Positions 8,291 to 17,964 of a stretch of DNA of 64,000 nt are shown piece by piece. The DNA comes from Lysobacterales bacterium. Lineage in GTDB: Bacteria > Pseudomonadota > Gammaproteobacteria > Xanthomonadales > Xanthomonadaceae. Under the pieces are notes generated by a model that did no database searches, was not told where the DNA came from, and saw only the letters and a list, made by a program, of their open reading frames with translations. Within the stretch, counting starts at the first letter, position 1. Every line of letters begins with the position of its first letter. The DNA lies in contig JAGRJY010000070.1 in assembly GCA_020442465.1 (NCBI GenBank), positions 1-64,000 of the forward strand. Direction: 5' to 3'. The translations under genes and the position numbers were made by a program.

Positions 8291-8405
8291 CGCGTTGGCT
8301 CCTCGTGATCGGTTCGGCCATGCAACGGCCGCAGAAGCTTCGACGCCCGCCAGGGGTCGAGGCGGAGCGCGTGTGCGTGCGTCCGCCAACCGGCCCCGTC
8401 GCGAA

Positions 8406-8972
8406 TCAGGGTGCAGACGTCGCGCGCAGATGCAGCGTGGTCAGTACGCGCACCGTGTCGCCAATCAATTCGGTGTCGGTCCAGTCGCCGATGCCGACAT
8501 CGAAAGCCAGGCGGCTGAGGGCCGCCGATCCGTCGAGGGTTGCGTCCGCGCCGTTTACCTGCCAGGTGAAATCGAGGGCGACCGGCCGGGTCTTGCCTTT
8601 CAGGGTCAGCTCGCCCAGTGCGCGGAACTTGCCGTCGGCCAGGCGTTCGAACCGCGTCGCCCGGTACCGGGCCTTGCTTTGCGCCGCGCTGTCGAAGAAG
8701 TCCGCGCCCTGCATCAGCTCATCGCGCTCTTCGTTCTGGCTGTCCGCCGAGGCCAGCACGATGGTGACGTCGAAGCTGGCCGATTCCAGGTTGTCGGCGT
8801 CGAACGCGATGTGCGCGCTGAAGTCCTTGAATCCACCGTCGAAGGACTCTCCCTGCGCCTCGCCGACGAAGCGCAGCGTGGATTCGCCCGGCACAGTTTG
8901 CCAATTCGACGCCGAGGCCACCCACGAAGCGGCGAGGAGCGACAGGGCGAGCAAGCTGCGTGTCGTGCTCAT
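8406..8972 (-). CDS. YceI family periplasmic protein
   Basis: The 188-residue product starts at ATG 8972, whose ATGA overlaps the cytochrome b561 stop; a longer open frame upstream is the shadow of that gene. It has a signal peptide (MSTTRSLLALSLLAASWVASA) and the YceI lipocalin-like barrel: STLRFVGEAQGESFDGGFKDFSAHIAFD near the N-terminus, SFDVTIVLASADSQNEERDELMQGADFFD in the middle, and GELTLKGKTRPVALDF after it. The family binds isoprenoid-like lipids such as polyprenyl chains or quinone precursors. Its coupling to a b-type cytochrome and a second YceI protein suggests a redox-linked lipid/quinone role in the periplasm, which is inference. Confidence 0.92.
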   Translation of the reverse strand: MSTTRSLLALSLLAASWVASASNWQTVPGESTLRFVGEAQGESFDGGFKDFSAHIAFDADNLESASFDVTIVLASADSQNEERDELMQGADFFDSAAQSKARYRATRFERLADGKFRALGELTLKGKTRPVALDFTWQVNGADATLDGSAALSRLAFDVGIGDWTDTELIGDTVRVLTTLHLRATSAP

Positions 8973-9532
8973 GGCGCGTCTCCTGTTTCCGGCTTGCCGG
9001 GAAGCATGGCCGTGAGGGTGTCGTCCTTGTCGATCAGGTGGTGCTTGAGCGCCGCGCCGACGTGCAGGGCGATCAGGACCAGGATCACGATCCATGTGGT
9101 CTCGTGCACCTCGTGGGCGAAGTGCTTGAGTGCCTTGTCCGGCGCGGAGATCGACGGCACGCTGAACAGACCGAACCACTTCAGGGCGAAATTCGACGCC
9201 GAGTTGTACAGCCAGCCCGAGATCGCCATCACCAGCACGGATGCGTACAGGCCGACATGCGTGAGTCTGGCTGCCCAGCGCTGCCAGGCAGGCATGGGCG
9301 CCGGTTTCGGGCGACGATCGATCACGCGCCAGAGCAGGCGCAGCAGCACCAGAGCCAGCAAGGTGATGCCGAACGACTTGTGCATGGCGAAGACCTTGAT
9401 CTTGGTCGGCGACGTGGCCATCTCGTCCATCACCAACCCCACCGCCAGCAAGCCGAACACCAGCAGGGCAGTGGTCCAGTGCAGCACCTGCATCACGACG
9501 CCCCAGCGTCGTGGCGACGACATCAGCTTCAT
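8969..9532 (-). CDS. Cytochrome b561 family membrane protein
   Basis: The 187-residue protein has four predicted membrane helices with histidines in the positions used for two b-hemes: the first helix begins VLHWTTALLVFGLLAVG, the second contains AMHKSFGITLLALVLLRLLWRV, the third AARLTHVGLYASVLVMAISGW, and the fourth HEVHETTWIVILVLIALHVGAALKHHL. This is the prokaryotic cytochrome b561/Ni-hydrogenase cytochrome b-like architecture. Members pass electrons from quinol to an acceptor such as superoxide. It sits between two YceI genes and overlaps both by four bases, so the three proteins should be made in linked amounts. Confidence 0.93.
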   Translation of the reverse strand: MKLMSSPRRWGVVMQVLHWTTALLVFGLLAVGLVMDEMATSPTKIKVFAMHKSFGITLLALVLLRLLWRVIDRRPKPAPMPAWQRWAARLTHVGLYASVLVMAISGWLYNSASNFALKWFGLFSVPSISAPDKALKHFAHEVHETTWIVILVLIALHVGAALKHHLIDKDDTLTAMLPGKPETGDAP

Positions 9533-10482
9533 GGGTGGTCTTCCGGCTCGGGGGAGGGTGGTTCGTCACCGGTTCGGACCGCGGAAACGGGAGTGCCGTT
9601 CCCGGTCTGCGCATCCGGTCCGTTCGTGTTGCGCGGCGAAGGATCGTCAGCACGGACCGCCTTCGTCGCATCGACGTTCACCGTATCGCCCACGGAGGGA
9701 CTCGCCACCGATTCATCGGTCGCAGACGGATCAGTGACGGACGCGTCAGCCGCGGTCTGATCCAAGGCCGGGCGATTCTCGGTCGTGTCGGTCTGTGCCG
9801 GCCCGTCTTCGGACGCTTCGTCGCCATCGTCGTCGGGGCCGTCGCCGCGCTTGCGCCGGGCCTCGACTTCCACCCGCAAGAGCACCTCGTCGGCGACCAG
9901 CCGCTTCCAGGAGGTCATGCCGAATGCGGCGCGGCTCAGGGTTGCCTGGCCCGAAAAACCGATCGTGCGACGAAGCGTCAGCGGATGCCGGGCCGCGCGG
10001 TTCAGCGTGGCGTCCAGCACCACGTCGACCTCCGCGTCGCGCACCGACAGCACGCCGTGCACCCGCAGCGCCTGCGCACCGGCGCGCTCGACCCGGGTCG
10101 AGCGGAATCGGGCGACCGGGTGTTCGGCCGACCACAGGAAGTCCTTGCGCGCCAGCCGCTCATTCCATTCGGCATCGCCGAGATCGAGCGTGTCGACGGA
10201 GAGTTCGACTTCGACCGTCGAACGACTGGGCTCATCGGCGTCGAACCAGATTGCGCCTTGAGTCCGAGAGAACGTGCCCAGTGCCTTGGAGAACCCCGCA
10301 TGACCGGCTTCGAACCACACGCGCGTATGCACCGGATCGATTTCGTAGCGCACCGGCGCGGCGTGCACGTGGGCGCTCGCGATACACGCACAGGCCAGGA
10401 ACCATCCCGCCAGCGCATTCGGCCGTCGGCCTCCCGTGGCGGCAGACCGGCAGTCGTGAAGGCGGAGACGAGGCGCTAACAT
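9529..10482 (-). CDS. YceI family protein with long acidic disordered C-terminal tail
   Basis: The 317-residue protein has a signal-like hydrophobic stretch at about 25-41 (LAGWFLACACIASAHVHA) after a long basic N-region, then a YceI barrel: VRYEIDPVHTRVWFEAGHAGF, GTFSRTQGAIWFD, LSVDTLDLGDAEWNERL, FRSTRVE and VHGVLSVRDAEVDVVLD. From about residue 208 the sequence becomes a tail of roughly 110 residues rich in Asp, Ser, Thr, Ala and Pro, with loosely repeated DASVTDPSATDESV units and no hydrophobic segment. Usual YceI proteins are under 230 residues, so the tail is an addition. The gene is first in the YceI-b561-YceI operon. The ATG at 10482 is the only ATG ahead of the barrel; a later non-ATG start cannot be excluded. 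Confidence 0.82.
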   Translation of the reverse strand: MLAPRLRLHDCRSAATGGRRPNALAGWFLACACIASAHVHAAPVRYEIDPVHTRVWFEAGHAGFSKALGTFSRTQGAIWFDADEPSRSTVEVELSVDTLDLGDAEWNERLARKDFLWSAEHPVARFRSTRVERAGAQALRVHGVLSVRDAEVDVVLDATLNRAARHPLTLRRTIGFSGQATLSRAAFGMTSWKRLVADEVLLRVEVEARRKRGDGPDDDGDEASEDGPAQTDTTENRPALDQTAADASVTDPSATDESVASPSVGDTVNVDATKAVRADDPSPRNTNGPDAQTGNGTPVSAVRTGDEPPSPEPEDHP

Positions 10483-10511
10483 GGCTCAAGCCTAAGGCCT
10501 TGGGGGCGACG

Positions 10512-13500
10512 ATGAAACTGCGCGTCGCGCAACGTAGCGGTGTCGTCCTCGCAACGCTGCTGCTGGCCGTCTCCGCCGTGCGCGCCGAGTCGCCCGTTTT
10601 CCGCCGCTTCGGACTGGTCGAAGGCCTGCCTTCCGAACGCGTGTTTGCGTTGTCGCAGGACCCCGGCGGGCAGATGTGGATGGCCACGGCCGATGGTCTG
10701 GTGCGCTTCGACGGTCTGGACTGGCAGGTCTATCAGCATCAACCGGACGATCCGACCAGCCTTCCGGCGAACATGCTGCAGACCGTGCATGCCGATGCCA
10801 CGGGGCGCATCTGGATCGGCACCGAATCGTCCGGTCTGGCCTGGCTGGATGCCCACGGAGCGTCGTTCCAGCGTTGGCCCGACGCGCCCGAACTCGAGCA
10901 GGCCGACATCTGGGCGATCGCCTCCACGCGCTCCGGCGCGGTGTGGGCCGGTGGATTCGAGACGGGCGTGTATCGACTGGGACCCGATCCGGGCGCGCTG
11001 CATCGCTTCCGCGCCGGCGACGGGTCGGGGCTGGATGCCGACACCGTGCTCGCCCTGTACGCCGAGGGCGAGTCGCTCTGGCTCGGGACCGACCAGGGCT
11101 TGCTGCGCTGGCAGGGGGAACGCTTCGAACGCATCGATGCAGTGGATCGGATCGTTGGGCGCGCCATGGTGCTCGACATCCAGGTGCGCGGTGAGATGCT
11201 TTGGGTGGCGACGCAGAACGGCGTGTTTCACGGTACGGCGTCGGGTTTGGAACTGCTTGCCGGCGACCCGCGTCCCGCTTTCGCCGTGCTGCCGCCGGAA
11301 CCCTGGCCGGGTGCGGCGGGTGAAGTGTGGGTGGGTCGACGCCCGGGCGTGACCTGGGTGCGCGACACACGCATCGAAGATCTGCACTCGCCGCCCCGGA
11401 CCCGGTTCGGTGCCGGCTCGAAGGTGACGGTGGATCTGCTGCAGGATCGGGAAGGCGGCATCTGGTTCGCCAGCCTGGGCGACGGCGTTCGCCGGCTGCC
11501 CCAGGACTGGCGGCGATTCCGCAGCTGGCTGGTGGCCGAGGGCAACCTCAGCGCCGCTTCGCCCAGCGCCGTCGCGTTCGACAGCGACGACGCGTTCTGG
11601 GTAGGCAGTGCGGACGGTCATGTCGATCATGTTGAACTCGCCACCGGGCGGGTCGACCGTCGCTACGACGCCGACGCGAACTGGCCCGACCGCGCCATCG
11701 GCGGTCTGGCCGGCGATGGCGAGGGCGGGCTGTGGATCGGCCACCGTCGTGGCCTCACCCACCTCGATGCCGAAGGCACGGCACGCCACGTCGCCGCCGC
11801 CGACGGCGGGCTCGCGTCCGGCCCCTCGGGAATGCTGCTGCCGGATGGGCGCGGTGGCGTCTGGCGGGTGGCGGCCGGGCAGGGCCTCGAGCGCGTCGAT
11901 CGCCATGCGCGCGTGATCGGTGTCTGGCGCGCCGAGCAGGGCTTGGATCCTCCCGAGATTGAGCAGATCCGCACGGCCTCGGGCGGGGGGCTGTGGCTGG
12001 TGGGTGGCTTCGGTCTGGCGCGACTCTCCGATTCGGGGGAACTGTCTGTCGAGACGCTGGCGGCGCCGACACAGCGCATCTGGGGTGTCGCCGAAGGCGC
12101 GGACGATGCGTTGTGGCTCGCCACGGCGCAGGGTGTGGTCGAAGCGCGACGTGAGGCGATCGGCTGGGTCTTTGGCAGTCCGCGCATGCCGGGCCCACAG
12201 CCCAGCGGCCTGCATCGCTCCGCGCGCAACGATCTGTGGGCGGCTTCGCCGCGCGGTCTGTGGCGCCTGCCCGCGGCGGGTGGTCGCGCGACCCGATACG
12301 GCCTGGATGACGGCTTGCCCGGCCTCGAGTTCGCGGCCTGGCCGATGGCCGAGTCGGCGGACGGACGACTGCTCGCCGTGCTGCCCGATGCCGTGGTGCT
12401 GATCGAGCCCGACCAGTTCACCGCGCGCGATACGGTCGTCCGAGCGGAAGTCTTGCCGGTGCGCTACGTGCGCGACGACGAAGAACGGACCCATCCCTAC
12501 GGTGAGCCGCTGCGTCTGCGCTACAACGACCGCGCGCTTGCGCTGGGTGCACGAGCGGTGAGTTTCAGCAGCCCGCAGGACTGGCGCTTCGAATTCCTGG
12601 TCGAGGACTGGGACACCGACTGGACGGCGGCCGACGCACGCGGACAGCGTGTCGTCGGTGTGCTGCCGCCGGGCAGCTACGTGGTCGAGGCGCGCGCCTT
12701 CGACCCGCACGGTCGCGTGCATGCCATGCCGTCGATGAAACTGTCCGTGCAGCCGCCGTGGTGGGCAACCGGGGCGGCGCGGTGGTCGTTCGGACTGCTC
12801 GCCCTGCTCGCGCTCGGGTTGGGATTCCGCGCCGTGCGCAAGCGCGCCGAGGCGCGCGCCAGTGCGGCGATGTTCGACTCCCAGCGGCGCTGGGCACTGG
12901 CCGCCAGCGAACAGAAGACCCGATTCGTGGCCCACCTCGCGCACGAGATCCGCACCCCGATGACCGGCCTCATCGGCATGACCGAGCTGCTGCAGAGTTC
13001 CGAGCTCGCGCCCAAGCAGGCGGAGCGCGTGGCTGCGATCCGGCGCTCTGGCGATCTGCTGCTGCGGCTGGTCAACGAGACGCTCGATATCGCGCGCATC
13101 GAAGCGGGCAGGCTCGAACTTGTTCCGCGTCCCACCGACCTTGCCCGACTGGCACGCGACGCGGTGGCGTTGCAGCAAGGACTGGCCGCCGCGCAGGGCT
13201 GTGAGCTGGATGGTTTCGTGGATCCACGCGCCGCCATCACCGTGGAGGTGGATGCCGACCGGCTGCAGCAGATCCTGCTCAACCTGCTGTCGAACGCGAT
13301 CCGTCACGCCGAGCGCAAGCCGGTGCAGCTGCGCCTGGAGCCCGGTACGCCACCCGCCTCGGTGTGCCTGCGCGTGATCGACCGCGGCCCAGGCATCGGC
13401 GAGGCTGAGCAGGCGCGCTTGTTCGCGCCCTTTTCCCAGGTGGGCGCATCAGCTGGCGGCCAACGCGGCGGAAGCGGGCTGGGGCTCATGCTATGCAAAC

Positions 13501-14057
13501 AGCTCGCCGAAGCCCTCGGCGCCACGCTGTCGCTGCACAGCGCGCCGGGTCGCGGCACCGAAGTCAGGCTCGAGGCCTGTTGGAAGCCCGCGAAGCGTGC
13601 GGATTCCCGTTCCGCTGATCCGTCCGCCGCGCCCGCGCGGCACCCGCCCGTGCGGGCGCCCCTGGCCGGGCAGCGCTGGCTGTTGGTGGAGGACGATGTC
13701 GAAGCCGCTGATGCGCTGACCGAGATGATTGCGCACCTGGGCGCCACCTCGGCGCATGCTTCGCATGCCCTTCAGGCGCTTTCACTGCTCGCGCAGGAAT
13801 CGTTCACGGGCATGCTGGTGGACATCGACCTGCCGGGCATCGATGGCTTCGAGCTGACCCGCATGGCTGCCGGGGTCCATCCCGACCTGCCCTGCGTGGC
13901 GCTGAGTGCCAATGCCGCGTCCGATCTGGGCCAGCGCTGTTCCGACGCCGGCATGCGTGGCTGGGCACGCAAGCCGATCGACCTCGCCGGTCTGAGTGCC
14001 CTGTTCAAGGGCGCACTGGATGAGGCAGCTGGCCTGGCAGGGCGCAGCGGGCGCTGA
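10512..14057 (+). CDS. Hybrid histidine kinase with two-component-regulator propeller sensor
   Basis: The start is ATG 10512, followed by a signal sequence (MKLRVAQRSGVVLATLLLAVSAVRA); the open frame upstream is unrelated shadow. The 1181-residue product contains a periplasmic beta-propeller (about 25-640) with repeated Reg_prop units such as GQMWMATADGLVRFDG and GRIWIGTESSGLAWLD, a Y_Y_Y-like domain (about 660-750), one membrane helix (about 757-777), a HisKA domain with H811 in AHLAHEIRTPM, an ATPase domain with NLLSNAIRH, GPGIG and GGSGLGLMLCKQL, and a C-terminal receiver with phosphoacceptor D1104 in LVDIDLPGIDG. There is no DNA-binding domain, so the signal must pass to a separate phosphotransfer protein or regulator, none of which is encoded nearby. 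Propeller kinases of this kind often sense polysaccharide breakdown products in Bacteroidetes; the ligand here is unknown. Confidence 0.93.
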   Translation: MKLRVAQRSGVVLATLLLAVSAVRAESPVFRRFGLVEGLPSERVFALSQDPGGQMWMATADGLVRFDGLDWQVYQHQPDDPTSLPANMLQTVHADATGRIWIGTESSGLAWLDAHGASFQRWPDAPELEQADIWAIASTRSGAVWAGGFETGVYRLGPDPGALHRFRAGDGSGLDADTVLALYAEGESLWLGTDQGLLRWQGERFERIDAVDRIVGRAMVLDIQVRGEMLWVATQNGVFHGTASGLELLAGDPRPAFAVLPPEPWPGAAGEVWVGRRPGVTWVRDTRIEDLHSPPRTRFGAGSKVTVDLLQDREGGIWFASLGDGVRRLPQDWRRFRSWLVAEGNLSAASPSAVAFDSDDAFWVGSADGHVDHVELATGRVDRRYDADANWPDRAIGGLAGDGEGGLWIGHRRGLTHLDAEGTARHVAAADGGLASGPSGMLLPDGRGGVWRVAAGQGLERVDRHARVIGVWRAEQGLDPPEIEQIRTASGGGLWLVGGFGLARLSDSGELSVETLAAPTQRIWGVAEGADDALWLATAQGVVEARREAIGWVFGSPRMPGPQPSGLHRSARNDLWAASPRGLWRLPAAGGRATRYGLDDGLPGLEFAAWPMAESADGRLLAVLPDAVVLIEPDQFTARDTVVRAEVLPVRYVRDDEERTHPYGEPLRLRYNDRALALGARAVSFSSPQDWRFEFLVEDWDTDWTAADARGQRVVGVLPPGSYVVEARAFDPHGRVHAMPSMKLSVQPPWWATGAARWSFGLLALLALGLGFRAVRKRAEARASAAMFDSQRRWALAASEQKTRFVAHLAHEIRTPMTGLIGMTELLQSSELAPKQAERVAAIRRSGDLLLRLVNETLDIARIEAGRLELVPRPTDLARLARDAVALQQGLAAAQGCELDGFVDPRAAITVEVDADRLQQILLNLLSNAIRHAERKPVQLRLEPGTPPASVCLRVIDRGPGIGEAEQARLFAPFSQVGASAGGQRGGSGLGLMLCKQLAEALGATLSLHSAPGRGTEVRLEACWKPAKRADSRSADPSAAPARHPPVRAPLAGQRWLLVEDDVEAADALTEMIAHLGATSAHASHALQALSLLAQESFTGMLVDIDLPGIDGFELTRMAAGVHPDLPCVALSANAASDLGQRCSDAGMRGWARKPIDLAGLSALFKGALDEAAGLAGRSGR

Positions 14058-14116
14058 AACCCATTCCGGCGACTCAGGCGTTACCATGCAGGTCCGTTCA
14101 AGCCGGACCGACCATC

Positions 14117-16414
14117 ATGAGTGACTCGCCGCAGAAGGATCTCAAGCAAGCCGCACTCGAATACCACCGCCAGGACCCGCCCGGAAAGATCAAGGTCGTC
14201 GCCACCAAGGCGATGGTGACCCAGCGCGATCTGTCGCTGGCCTACTCACCCGGTGTGGCGGCTGCCTGCGACGCGATCGTCGAGGATCCCAACGAGGCCA
14301 GCACGGTCACCGCGCGCGGCAATCTGGTCGCGGTGATCTCGAACGGCACCGCGGTGCTCGGCCTCGGCAACATCGGCCCGCTGGCGTCTAAGCCGGTGAT
14401 GGAAGGCAAGGGCGTGCTGTTCCAGAAGTTTGCCGGCATCGACGTGTTCGACATCGAAGTCGACGAGAACGATCCGGACAAGCTGGTCGACATCATCGCT
14501 TCGCTCGAACCGACCTTCGGCGGCATCAACCTTGAAGACATCAAGGCGCCCGAGTGCTTCATCGTCGAGAAGAAGCTGCGCGAGCGGATGAAGATTCCGG
14601 TGTTCCACGATGACCAGCACGGCACCGCGATCATCGTCGGCTCGGCGGTGTTGAACGCACTGGAGATCGCCGGCAAGAAGATCGAGGACGTGACCCTGGC
14701 CTGCTCGGGCGCCGGTGCAGCGGGCATCGCCTGCCTGAACATGCTGGTCGCGCTGGGCATGCGCCGCGAGAACATCACCGTGGTCGACCGCAAGGGTGTC
14801 GTCTACGAAGGCCGCGCCGAGGACATGGACCCGGACAAGGCGCGCTACGCCAAGGCGACCGACGCCCGCACCCTGGCCGATGCGGTCGATGGTGCGGATG
14901 TGTTCCTGGGCCTGTCGGCGGCGAACGTGTTGAAGCCCGAGATGGTCAAGACCATGGCCGATCGGCCGATCATCATGGCGCTGGCCAATCCGAACCCCGA
15001 GATCCTCCCCGAACTGGCCAAGGAGGCCCGTCCCGACTGCATCATCGGCACCGGTCGTTCGGACTATCCGAATCAGGTCAACAACGCGCTGTGCTTCCCC
15101 TACATCTTCCGCGGTGCGCTCGATGTCGGTGCCACCACGATCAACGAAGAGATGAAGCTGGCCTGCGTGCGCGCGATTGCCGATCTGGCGCGCAAGGAGG
15201 GCGCCGACCTGGGCTCGGCCTACGGCGGCGAGGTGCCGAGTTTCGGGCCCGAGTATCTGATTCCGCGCCCGTTCGATCCGCGTCTGCTGGTGTCGCTGGC
15301 GCCGGCGGTGGCCAAGGCGGCGATGGATTCGGGGGTGGCCGTGCGTCCCATCGAGGACATCAAGGCCTACGAGGAGAAGCTCAACCAGTTCGTGTTCCGC
15401 TCCGGCCTGCTGATGAAGCCGGTGTTCGAGAAGGCGCGTGCGAACCTGCAGCGTGTGGTCTACGCGGAAGGCGAGGAAGAGACTGTGCTGCGTGCCGTGC
15501 AGACGGTGGTCGACGAGGGATTGGCGCGGCCGATCCTGATCGGGCGCCCGGCGGTGATCGAGGCGCGCATCCAACGACTCGGCCTGCGCCTGAAGGCGGG
15601 CGAGCACTTTGATCTCACCAACATCGACGACGATCCGCGCTTCAACGAGTACTGGCAGGAGTACCACAGCATCATGCAGCGCCGCGGCACCACGCCGGCG
15701 GCTGCCAAAGCGGTGGTGCGCACGCGCTCGACGGTGATCGCCGCGCTGATGGTGCGACGTGGCGAAGCCGACGCGATGCTCTGCGGCATCGTCGGCCGCT
15801 ATCACAAGAAACTCGCCTACGTGGTCAACGTGCTGGGCCGCCAGCCGGGCGTGCGTTCGAGCTCGGCCTTGTCGGCGGTGCTCAATGACCGCGGCACGTT
15901 TTTCTTCGTCGACACCCACGTGCAGGCCGACCCGGATGCCGAACAGATCGCCGAAGCCACGCTGCAGGCTGCGCTGCGGCTGCGCCTGTTCGGCATTGCA
16001 CCGAAGGTCGCGCTGGTCTCGCACTCGAACTTCGGCAGCCACGACAGCCCCAGCGCGCTGAAGATGCGCCAGGCGCTGGCGATCATCCGCGAACGCGACC
16101 CCGAGCTCGAGGTCGAAGGCGAGATGCAGGCCGATGCTGCGCTCAACGACGACATGCGCGCCCGGATGTTTCCGGACTCGCTGTTGCGCGGTTCGGCGAA
16201 CCTGTTCGTGATGCCCAACCTCGATGCAGCGAACATCGCCTACAACCTGGCCCGCGCGCTCACCGATGGCGTCGGTCTTGGTCCGATCCTGATGGGTCTG
16301 TCCAAGCCTGCACACGTGCTCACCCCGGCCGCCACCGTGCGTCGCGTGGTGAACATGACCGCGCTGGCCGCCGTGGAAGCGCAGATCCGCGCGGAGCTGC
16401 AGCAGGCCGGTTGA
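14117..16414 (+). CDS. maeB: NADP-dependent malic enzyme with C-terminal phosphotransacetylase-like domain
   Basis: The 765-residue protein would decarboxylate malate to pyruvate, making NADPH. The malic domain (about 1-430) shows [12 protein letters not shown], the malate/metal-binding segment [11 protein letters not shown] and the nucleotide fold [15 protein letters not shown]. The C-terminal third (about 435-765) resembles phosphate acetyl/butyryl transferase, with [21 protein letters not shown] and [17 protein letters not shown]; in MaeB this domain regulates the enzyme and usually does not catalyse transfer. The length matches the family. The gene ends just before a strong hairpin terminator and stands alone between the hybrid kinase and the metzincin gene. 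Confidence 0.95.
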   Translation: MSDSPQKDLKQAALEYHRQDPPGKIKVVATKAMVTQRDLSLAYSPGVAAACDAIVEDPNEASTVTARGNLVAVISNGTAVLGLGNIGPLASKPVMEGKGVLFQKFAGIDVFDIEVDENDPDKLVDIIASLEPTFGGINLEDIKAPECFIVEKKLRERMKIPVFHDDQHGTAIIVGSAVLNALEIAGKKIEDVTLACSGAGAAGIACLNMLVALGMRRENITVVDRKGVVYEGRAEDMDPDKARYAKATDARTLADAVDGADVFLGLSAANVLKPEMVKTMADRPIIMALANPNPEILPELAKEARPDCIIGTGRSDYPNQVNNALCFPYIFRGALDVGATTINEEMKLACVRAIADLARKEGADLGSAYGGEVPSFGPEYLIPRPFDPRLLVSLAPAVAKAAMDSGVAVRPIEDIKAYEEKLNQFVFRSGLLMKPVFEKARANLQRVVYAEGEEETVLRAVQTVVDEGLARPILIGRPAVIEARIQRLGLRLKAGEHFDLTNIDDDPRFNEYWQEYHSIMQRRGTTPAAAKAVVRTRSTVIAALMVRRGEADAMLCGIVGRYHKKLAYVVNVLGRQPGVRSSSALSAVLNDRGTFFFVDTHVQADPDAEQIAEATLQAALRLRLFGIAPKVALVSHSNFGSHDSPSALKMRQALAIIRERDPELEVEGEMQADAALNDDMRARMFPDSLLRGSANLFVMPNLDAANIAYNLARALTDGVGLGPILMGLSKPAHVLTPAATVRRVVNMTALAAVEAQIRAELQQAG

Positions 16415-16481
16415 CGCGCGTCCGGGTCGAATCGACGGGCCCGGACGAGACGCCAGGCAACCCGGGTAGAGACCAGAACGA

Positions 16482-16509
16482 ACAAGGCCCGCTTCGCGGG
16501 CCTTGTGTT
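16482..16509 (+). terminator. Intrinsic terminator after maeB, also placed to serve the convergent metzincin gene
   Basis: ACAAGGCCCGC (16482-16492), a TTC loop and GCGGGCCTTGT (16496-16506) form an 11-bp stem followed by GTTT. The arms are symmetrical, so it could act on both strands. Confidence 0.85.
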
Positions 16510-16542
16510 TGAGCGGTCAGAAACCAGGCGCGGTCGATACCG

Positions 16543-17964
16543 CTAGGGACAGGCGATGTCGCCCGTGTTCTCGAACCCGCTCTTCATGATGCGCCCACCG
16601 GTGCAGGATGAGGGCGGTGTGCCCGCCGGGGCGGTGAAGTTGTAGGTGAAGTTCGCCACCGAGCCGCCGTCGGGGGTGGCGGTGCAGCCGATCTGGCCCG
16701 CCTGTGCGCTGGCTGTCAGCGTGAATCGCGCCACCACCGCGCTAGTGCTACCGCCGACCGGAATGTTCTGCTGGTTGCCGCCCGAGTTGATCGCCACCGT
16801 GCCCGAGTTCACCTGGCAGAGCAGATCGGTGGTGCCCGCGCCGCTGCCGCCGCTCACCGTGAACGTGATGTTGCGGGTCACCTGGGCACCGATGGTGCCG
16901 CCCGCCATCGCCGTGGTGCTGCCACTGGCGGGGGAGTTGGCGGAGATGGTGGGGCCGACGGCTGAACCCGTCGTGTCGACCTGGTTGAAATGCCAGTTGA
17001 CGCTCAATCGTGCGGTGATGGTACCGCTCGTGATCGCGGCGTCCGCGCCAAGCCCGCCTCCGATGGTTGCCGAGACATTGCACTGAGCGAAACCGGTGGA
17101 GTCGGAAAAGCCGATGACGATGTCGCAGTTGCTGGTCTGTCCGGCGTAGGTGAGCGTGGTGGTGTAGTCGTCAGAGGTGCCTTGCGTTCCGTCAACACCC
17201 GCCCGGGCGATTCGAAGTAGCCGGACGTCGTCCCTGGCCAGCTCGCGCAACAGGTTGTTGCCGCAGATGACGGGGAACATTGTGTTTTGCGTTCGAGCCT
17301 GACCTCTCAGGCCACTCGAGTTGACGCTCGATTCGCATGGGTCGAACGCCGTCGAGACCTCGACGTAGTTGTGACCCGCGGGTAGGTTACTCGTCAGGAT
17401 GGAATGGTTGGTTCTGTCGATGACTGCCGGAAGCGCCTGAAACGGATCGTTGACGTTGTTCCGGAACCAGTTGAAATTCACATCATCGCTGCGGACATCA
17501 TCGCGCGTGGCTCGAACATTGTCGGTGCCATCGTCGGTGTTCTTGACGCCGTTCGGGCCATTGCCGGCATTGGCGAAATAAAGCATCGGCGACCCGGAGC
17601 CTACTTCGGACGGACCGTACGTGGGGTGGTCCATGCCGATGCAGTGGCCAATCTCATGAAGCATGACGCCTTCAAAGTCCGAAGCCGGGGCGGGATTGAC
17701 CAATACGTTTCCCAGCTTGCCCTGGAACCGGTTGTACTCGGCAACCACGTTTCTGATGGACTGCTCGGCTTGGGCTATTCCACCGTTGGGCGGCAGACTG
17801 GGATTGAGGCAGACCGAAACGTTCAAGGTGGCACCCGAACCCGTGTAGCCGTCGGGATGCACGACGAGCGAATCGGGCTGGCCACCGAATTTGAGAAAGG
17901 TGCCCGCATGCGCGGCGGTTGTTGCGCCGCACAGTAGCATCAAGAGCAGTCGCGGCGCGCTCAT
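16543..17964 (-). CDS. Secreted metzincin-type zinc protease (matrixin-like) with Ser/Thr/Gly-rich C-terminal region
   Basis: The 473-residue product has a signal peptide (about 1-20), a short catalytic domain and a long C-terminal part. The zinc site is HEIGHCIGMDH, the full HExxHxxGxxH signature, followed after 14 residues or so by SPMLYF, a plausible Met-turn, as in metzincins. Residues from about 220 on are rich in Gly, Ser, Thr and Asn with paired cysteines (SNCDIVIGFSDSTGFAQC, DLLCQVNSG, GQIGCTATPDGG) and look like one or two beta-sandwich domains. It ends with CTGGRIMKSGFENTGDIACP, a form of the short C-terminal (I)F/M-x-x-GFE motif seen in other secreted proteins of this order. Its start overlaps the stop of the preceding secreted protein by four bases. 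The substrate is unknown. Confidence 0.85.
   Translation of the reverse strand: MSAPRLLLMLLCGATTAAHAGTFLKFGGQPDSLVVHPDGYTGSGATLNVSVCLNPSLPPNGGIAQAEQSIRNVVAEYNRFQGKLGNVLVNPAPASDFEGVMLHEIGHCIGMDHPTYGPSEVGSGSPMLYFANAGNGPNGVKNTDDGTDNVRATRDDVRSDDVNFNWFRNNVNDPFQALPAVIDRTNHSILTSNLPAGHNYVEVSTAFDPCESSVNSSGLRGQARTQNTMFPVICGNNLLRELARDDVRLLRIARAGVDGTQGTSDDYTTTLTYAGQTSNCDIVIGFSDSTGFAQCNVSATIGGGLGADAAITSGTITARLSVNWHFNQVDTTGSAVGPTISANSPASGSTTAMAGGTIGAQVTRNITFTVSGGSGAGTTDLLCQVNSGTVAINSGGNQQNIPVGGSTSAVVARFTLTASAQAGQIGCTATPDGGSVANFTYNFTAPAGTPPSSCTGGRIMKSGFENTGDIACP

Noticed and set aside
10476..13307. 943-codon open frame on the minus strand
   Set aside because: It lies wholly antisense to the hybrid kinase, lacks any domain, and has the His/Gln/Arg-rich composition typical of frames opposite GC-rich genes.
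14246..16315. 689-codon open frame on the minus strand
   Set aside because: Antisense to maeB, with no recognisable domain or start signal.
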